A stretch of 64,000 nt of DNA from Epiperipatus broadwayi (lineage: Eukaryota; Onychophora; Udeonychophora; Euonychophora; Peripatidae), in the NCBI GenBank assembly GCA_028023455.1, contig JAQFVV010012434.1, positions 4,038,928 through 4,102,927 of the forward strand. The letters run 5' to 3'. Shown one piece after another: positions 58,752-64,000 of the stretch. The position numbers and the translations under genes are program-made. The notes under the pieces are model-generated. The model did not search any database. It had not been told where the DNA came from and saw only the letters and a list, made by a program, of their open reading frames with translations. Numbering within the stretch: the stretch's first letter is position 1; every line of letters starts with the position of its first letter.

Positions 58752-59535
58752 ATATGGAAAAAATGGATGTTTTATAGATTTAGTTATCTATTTTCACTAG
58801 GATGGTTTTATCTGTTGAGATTCTCTTAATATTCTATTTTAAATTTATTGAATGAAATTTACTAACTATAAAATATTTGAAATTCTTCATAAGCATTAAC
58901 TGAAAATGAAGTTCTACAATAATGATATTTAAAGTTAAAGGATATTTTTATTAACTTCAAATATAATTAAAATAAAAAATAGTAAATGATTAATGATCTC
59001 AGGATCTAAAGTAGTAATAACAATGTGATATGAATGAACAAATAAAATAACTAATATGAACTTATAAAAAAAAAAGTGTCTAATTTTATTTACATTGCTA
59101 ATAATTAATAATAATGAGTAACTGACATTAATAGTTCAAATGGCTTCAATCAACTTATAACGTTCATTTCATGAAGCTATTACAAATAGTTTTATAAATG
59201 TATGTTGTTACATAAAAGCTGTTATGAAATTCAAATAAAATCTTTGGGTAATACTAAGCATTTAAATTACATATAAAGATGAGATGCTTTAGTTTATTCT
59301 CATCAAGTGAAACATAAACATTATAATTTGTGCTAACTACCTAAATGTTTATACATTCATGCCTTTTATTATATGTGTACTTAAATATATAAATAAAATC
59401 ATTAGTAGTATTTTAATTGGTTTTAGCTGGCCAATAAACCTATTGTCTTTGAAACCTCTTAAAAGAAAAAAAAATATGCATGCATAAAGAAATAATAAGT
59501 AAAATTTTATTATTGCTGGGGAAGTTTTTTTTTTT
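58752..59535 (-). repeat. Left direct repeat, probable LTR of a minus-strand element
   Basis: It matches 63209-64000 collinearly: AAAATGGATGTT with AAAGGATGTT, a CTCTTAATATTCTAT block, a TGATTAATGATCTCA block, CTTATAACRTTCAT and AGTAAAATTTTATTATTG, with moderate divergence. The right copy runs off the window, so total length is unknown. With a gag-like pseudogene between the copies on the minus strand, an LTR pair is the simplest reading. A plain segmental duplication is the alternative. Confidence 0.5.
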
Positions 59536-61736
59536 TAAAAAAAAAAATGTATAAAAAGTTCTTTATTTTAGATCCTGTAATCAATGAAGCTTAATCTGCT
59601 TAATGAAGAAATTGGGTGCAGGTGGTAATTATTTAAACTAAAACAACTGTCTCTATAGCATGTAAGATAATGCAATTTCTCTAGGAAAATTTTTATTTGG
59701 TCTACCAAGGTTGTAAACAACTTTTTTCAAAAAATTCTGGCATAGTTGTAATAAAATGGCTTATTTATAATGAAATAAATTTATCTTATCATTTTTTCAG
59801 AATGAATTTTATGAAATGTAACTTGCTATTAAAATTTTGAAATAATGTTTATAAATGGGATTTTTCTCAAAAGATGATGAGAACACTTCAAAATGCATGT
59901 GAAATGACACTCATCAAGCATATAAGCAGGAATTGGCATTTGACCCTTTTCTTCTTGGCTTTTAGCATAGATCCTATTATTTGAACACTAAATGTAGATT
60001 TTTTTTAAAGGAATATGACTGATGTTAACAGCTGCTGATTAAAGTTGCAAGTCAATTACTTTATTCTATATTCTCATTTTTTGCTATATTTTCCTGTCTT
60101 GTAATTTCATATAACATTGTTATAGGGATTTTAGAATAGATTATCTAGTGATATTTTCACATAAATTTTGTTACACTCATACACATATTTAAAGTTAGTG
60201 TTTTAGAATTTTTGGAGATTAATAAAAATATAAATCATTTATTTTTTATAAAATAAATATAATAAGCTTTTGGCAATTAAGCATTAATTAATAATTTTAA
60301 TTAAACCCATATACAAACTATTATAACTTGACTTGTTTTAATTAAAATCTAAATTATAGTATGCTTTTCTTTTTAAAACATTTATTTATAATTTGGATTA
60401 TTTTGAAAATAAACATTCTGGAAACTTTTTGTATAAATTATTTAATTAACCTGTATGCAAACAAAATGTAGATAACTAAAAATACATAGGAGACTTTGCA
60501 TAAAGCAAAACAGATAATAAACATAAAGATTTTTTATTTTAATTTTAATATACAAGCTTAAGAATAGGCATATTATTATATACTCCCTTAGGAAAAAATA
60601 TTTACTATACATTTTTATAGATTTAGCCTCTCTAATTAATTTTGTGTTTAGTGAGTTTATTAGCCATAATTATCTCTTGTGTTTATATTTTTTAAATCCA
60701 AGAATTTCAAAATCTAATGACTGAGTTAGAGATGGAAAATCCTTCAAGTTTCATTCCTATGTTTAAAATATCTTCAATTGAGAATTAAAAAAAGTATGAG
60801 TTAGACAATGTTAAACAAGTGTGAGACATTCAATAAATTATAATGATGGGAAATTACATCTAATGTTGTTAATTAGTATATTACTAAATTTGTATTTTAT
60901 GAATAAACTTAGAGATTATCAACTTGTTTTATTTACATTTCATTAATTATTTTAATTCATAATGTTATCATGTGCACTGGAGCTACTGAATTGTAAAAAC
61001 CTTTCTTAAGATTTGTACTCTTGAGTTTTTAATTTAATGGAAACTATTCACATGCATTATGCTTTTAAATTTTATCATTATTGGATATTTGTAGTAAATT
61101 TTTCTTAGATGATGTTGGTAAATAGATTTGGATCCAAATGATTATCCTTTAATTTATTTAAGAATACTGGTCCTAAACACATGATGTAACTATAGTTATG
61201 GGCATTGGTACTAATTTTTAAGTACACCATCTGATACTTTATTTTCTGATTTTACCCAGCCAGGATATTTGTAAACTACATTAATGAGATCTTTAAAATG
61301 GTATAATTGTTTCCATTTACTTTTTATTTGCAATTGGTAAGTAAATGTATCACCTAACTTCCAAAAACAATTATCATTATTGGTTAATCATGTATAGTCA
61401 TATTCATATTTATTCATGAGATTGACCATATTTGAAAAGTAAAATTTTCTTCTTATCATTAAAAAAATTAAAGTTTAAATATTTCATATTTGTTTCATTA
61501 TCGTTAATTTCATTAACTTGAAGCTCTAGATAATTTATGCTACTTTTGCTGACCTTAAACCTATTTCACCATTTATAATGGTAAATGATCTTTATTCTTT
61601 TGATATGTTGAAGTATACAGCTAAGAAAGAATTATTAATTAATTTCTGGGTCTACCATTAATTGGTATTTTTTCATTTTATAGCACTACCTTTCAACTCT
61701 ATGGATTTCTAACAATTCATGATGGTAAGCATTTAC
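59536..61736. other. Internal region of the putative minus-strand element, mostly unrecognised
   Basis: Mostly A/T-rich sequence without recognisable frames. Around 61240-61370 the minus strand reads GDTFTYQLQIKSKWKQLYHF, then VVYKYPGW, faintly like the C-terminal part of some LTR-element integrases. The similarity is too weak to call. Confidence 0.25.
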
Positions 61737-62825
61737 TCAAATGAGAGATTCCTTTATATTTCTTTTCACCTTATCTAATTCATTATTTAGATAAGAATTT
61801 GATTTTTCCAGGTTAGCTGCTAGTTTGGCACTTACGGCTTTAATCCCTAGCATCTTTTGTTCTATGTCAACCTTCATTGATTGTGGAATGCTTTCACAAC
61901 TCTGATTCACCACCTGTTCCAAATCATGCTCAATACATCTTTCATCTTTTACTTTGTTAATTTGATTATTGAGTTTACCTATTCCATCCTCTAATGTATA
62001 AACATGTTTACCTCTAATTTATATTATTATTCTTAATCCTTCTATGTTGTCATTGATCTTGGATATATCTTTAGTTGTTTGCACTGCATGATGATTATAA
62101 ATTTCTATTCTGCTGACTGTTATATATTGTATCTTTTTCTCAACTCTATCTTTATTGGTTTTCTTATGAAGCTGCAGTCTCTTACCATTATTTGCCTTAA
62201 TTCATTATTGGTAATTCTATTGCCCACTTCATTATTCCTAGTGCTCTGTTTGTCCAATTGGTATTCCATCTCCTAAAATTGATTTACAACTGTACCAGAT
62301 GCTATTTGGATCCTTGCATGTAATTTTTAATTTTTTTTTTTATTTCATTAGTAACTTGTTTGAATTACCCTTATTTGGATTTAATTATTTTGTCTTTTTG
62401 AACTTTAACAACATTTTACAACTTTACATTCCATTCCTTGCATAAGGTTTGGAATAAGTATTTCATTTCTATTAAAAAAATTAAATTCCTCCATAACTTG
62501 TCTTTGAAATCTTGATGTTCTTGTTGAGATTCTTATAATTTGTTGTTATTATTCTGAATCTCCATTTTCACTTCTTTCCTTGGCCCTTCTACCTTTCCTT
62601 TCAAGGCTAGAGATTTAATCTTAGCCTCTTCCCTTAACATCACGATTTCATTTTATACTTTTTCCAACTTTGCTGCTAATTTTTGAAAATTGTCTTTTAA
62701 TTTTTTAGAACTATCTTCTAATTTTGCTACTAATTTTGCTTCTAATTTTTGAGAATTATTTTCTAATTTTGCTTGTAATATTTGAGAATTATCTTCTAAT
62801 TTTGCTTCTAATTTTATCCATGTTA
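61737..62825 (-). pseudogene. Coiled-coil, gag-like pseudogene
   Basis: Minus-strand frames give a strongly heptad-like segment at 62684-62824 (LEAKLEDNSQ, LENNSQKLEAKL, VAKLEDSSKKLKDN) made of near-repeated units. VMLREEAKIKSLALKG, a further stretch ESQQEHQDFKDKLWRN and finally 61737-61922 (VNQSCESIPQSMKVDIEQKM, LAANLEKSNSY, NELDKVKRNIKESLI) follow. Stops and shifts separate these pieces. Long N-terminal coiled coils occur in some LTR-element Gag proteins, and the position just inside the right repeat fits a gag. No capsid motif or zinc knuckle is seen, so the assignment rests on context. A non-mobile coiled-coil pseudogene is possible. Confidence 0.4.
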
Positions 62826-63208
62826 AAAACATCTTTCCATAGTACTAAGTGGTTAATAAAGCACTATTATTTAATAATAGCTAATCTTTTAATAAATATA
62901 TTATTATAAAATAGTAGTCCAGGATCTGCCTTCTTTCCTTTCACTGCATATAAATATAATTAATACTATGCATAAAAATATACAATCCTATCTATTTCTA
63001 TTTGTTTAAAAATAAAATATATAGCTATTTATTTTTCCTAATGAGAAGAGTATATATTAAAAAAAATTGATTGGCCATGATAAAATTTTATATACCATGT
63101 GAATAATTCACTGATCAGTCACATGTCAATAAGTTAACTTGTTTAGATAGTGACACTTATTCTTTTGAGCCCTACCTTAAGCATGCCAAATTTTGGTGGA
63201 ATGTATTA
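62826..63208. other. AT-rich spacer between coiled-coil pseudogene and right repeat
   Basis: If the element is real, this would hold the minus-strand leader and primer-binding site. No convincing tRNA-complementary sequence was found. Confidence 0.3.
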
Positions 63209-64000
63209 GGAAAAGGATGTTCTATAAGTTTAATTGCCAATTTTCACCAGGATGCATTTAACTGTTGAAACTCTCTTAATATTCTATGTAAATTTTATTG
63301 AATGAAATTACTAACTATAAGACCTGTTATCATTAACTGAGAATGAGGTTCTATAATAATGTACATTTAGAGTTAAAGATTATTTTATTAATTTTAAATA
63401 TAATTAAAATAAAAAAATAATGAATGATTAATGATCTCATGGTCTAAATAATAATAATTTAACTGTCAATTGATGTGACATGAGTGAACAAATAAAATAA
63501 CTCATACACACATAAAATGAAAAATCGTCCAATTTTATTTACATTGATAATAAATAATAATAAGCAACTGGCATTAATAGTTTAGAGGGCTCTGATCAAC
63601 TTATAACATTCATCTCATGAATCTATTACAAATAGTTTTATAAATGTATGTTGATATATGAAAGTTGTTATAAAATTCAAATAAAATCTTAGTGTAAGTG
63701 ATACAGACAAAAGAATATTATAATCCTAAGTATTTAAATAACAGATAATAATGGGATGCTCTATTTTATTCTCATTAGTTGAAACATAAACAATATAATA
63801 TGTGCTAACTATCTAAATATCCATTTATTATTGCCTTATACTGTATGTGCATCTAAATATATAAATAAAATCAATATTATTAAAATTGGTTTTTCCTAGC
63901 CAATAAACATATTCTCTGTGAAAATTCTCAAACAAAAAAAAATGTGTGCGCATAAAATATAATGAGTAAAATTTTATTATTGGTGGGAAAGTACCTTTTT
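63209..64000 (-). repeat. Right direct repeat, probable LTR, cut by the window edge
   Basis: Partner of 58752-59535. It would be the 5' LTR of a minus-strand element and continues beyond position 64000. Confidence 0.5.

Noticed and set aside
1-64000. CRISPR arrays, bacterial operons, integrons or phage modules
   Set aside because: There are no regularly spaced repeats with unique spacers and no prokaryotic gene organisation; the content is eukaryotic retroelements.

Overview
The window is AT-rich (roughly three quarters A+T by eye) eukaryotic, almost certainly animal, nuclear DNA. The evidence is Penelope-like elements with GIY-YIG endonucleases, RTE-type LINEs, Ty3/gypsy LTR elements, tRNA-derived SINE sequence, long (TA)n runs and hammerhead ribozyme motifs, with no bacterial gene organisation. 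I could not identify the taxon. No conserved host gene was recognised: this is intergenic DNA or the inside of a very large intron, built from layers of decayed mobile elements. One weak first-exon candidate lies near 50.5 kb.

Layout. 1.9-2.1 kb: a perfect 44-bp inverted repeat between 16-bp direct repeats. 2.2-9.4 kb: two ~2.6-2.9 kb direct repeats around a broken Ty3/gypsy gag, read as an old LTR element. 12.9-13.4, 16.2-16.5 and 23.8-24.4 kb: a ~380-bp repeat family. 13.6-15.6 kb: a ~2 kb palindrome of two head-to-head, 5'-truncated Penelope-like copies. 18.1-18.9 kb: a polyadenylated retrocopy. 18.9-23.2 kb: a dead RTE LINE split by a second ~2.1 kb palindrome. 28.1-35.5 kb: a complete but dead Ty3/gypsy element with ~1.2 kb LTRs. 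36.1-41.1 kb: a second dead RTE LINE, split by a third long palindrome that is again head-to-head Penelope-like. 45.3 and 56.6 kb: two copies of an unnamed repeat, one carrying a tRNA-derived SINE with clear target duplications. 48.6-49.7 kb: a fourth, imperfect palindrome. 58.06-58.73 kb: a 414-bp unit in 1.6 tandem copies carrying two identical hammerhead ribozymes. 58.75-64.0 kb: another decayed LTR-type element on the minus strand, running off the window.

Two themes stand out. The first is self-cleaving RNA. The 414-bp tandem has the architecture of a metazoan retrozyme: two complete hammerheads one monomer apart, predicting a 414-nt excised RNA. A separate dispersed repeat (10.5, 48.7, 49.6, 56.0 kb) keeps parts of a second hammerhead family, the Penelope-like ends keep a decayed third, and the 380-bp family may keep a fourth. 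The second theme is inverted duplication. Three ~2 kb palindromes with very short centres and one looser one occur within 36 kb. At 13.6-15.6 kb the 13-nt spacer continues the reading frame of only one arm, as expected if a truncated cDNA folded back and copied itself. Two of the palindromes sit inside RTE LINE copies.

All pairings, identities and domain calls are by eye. No alignment, folding or database search was run.
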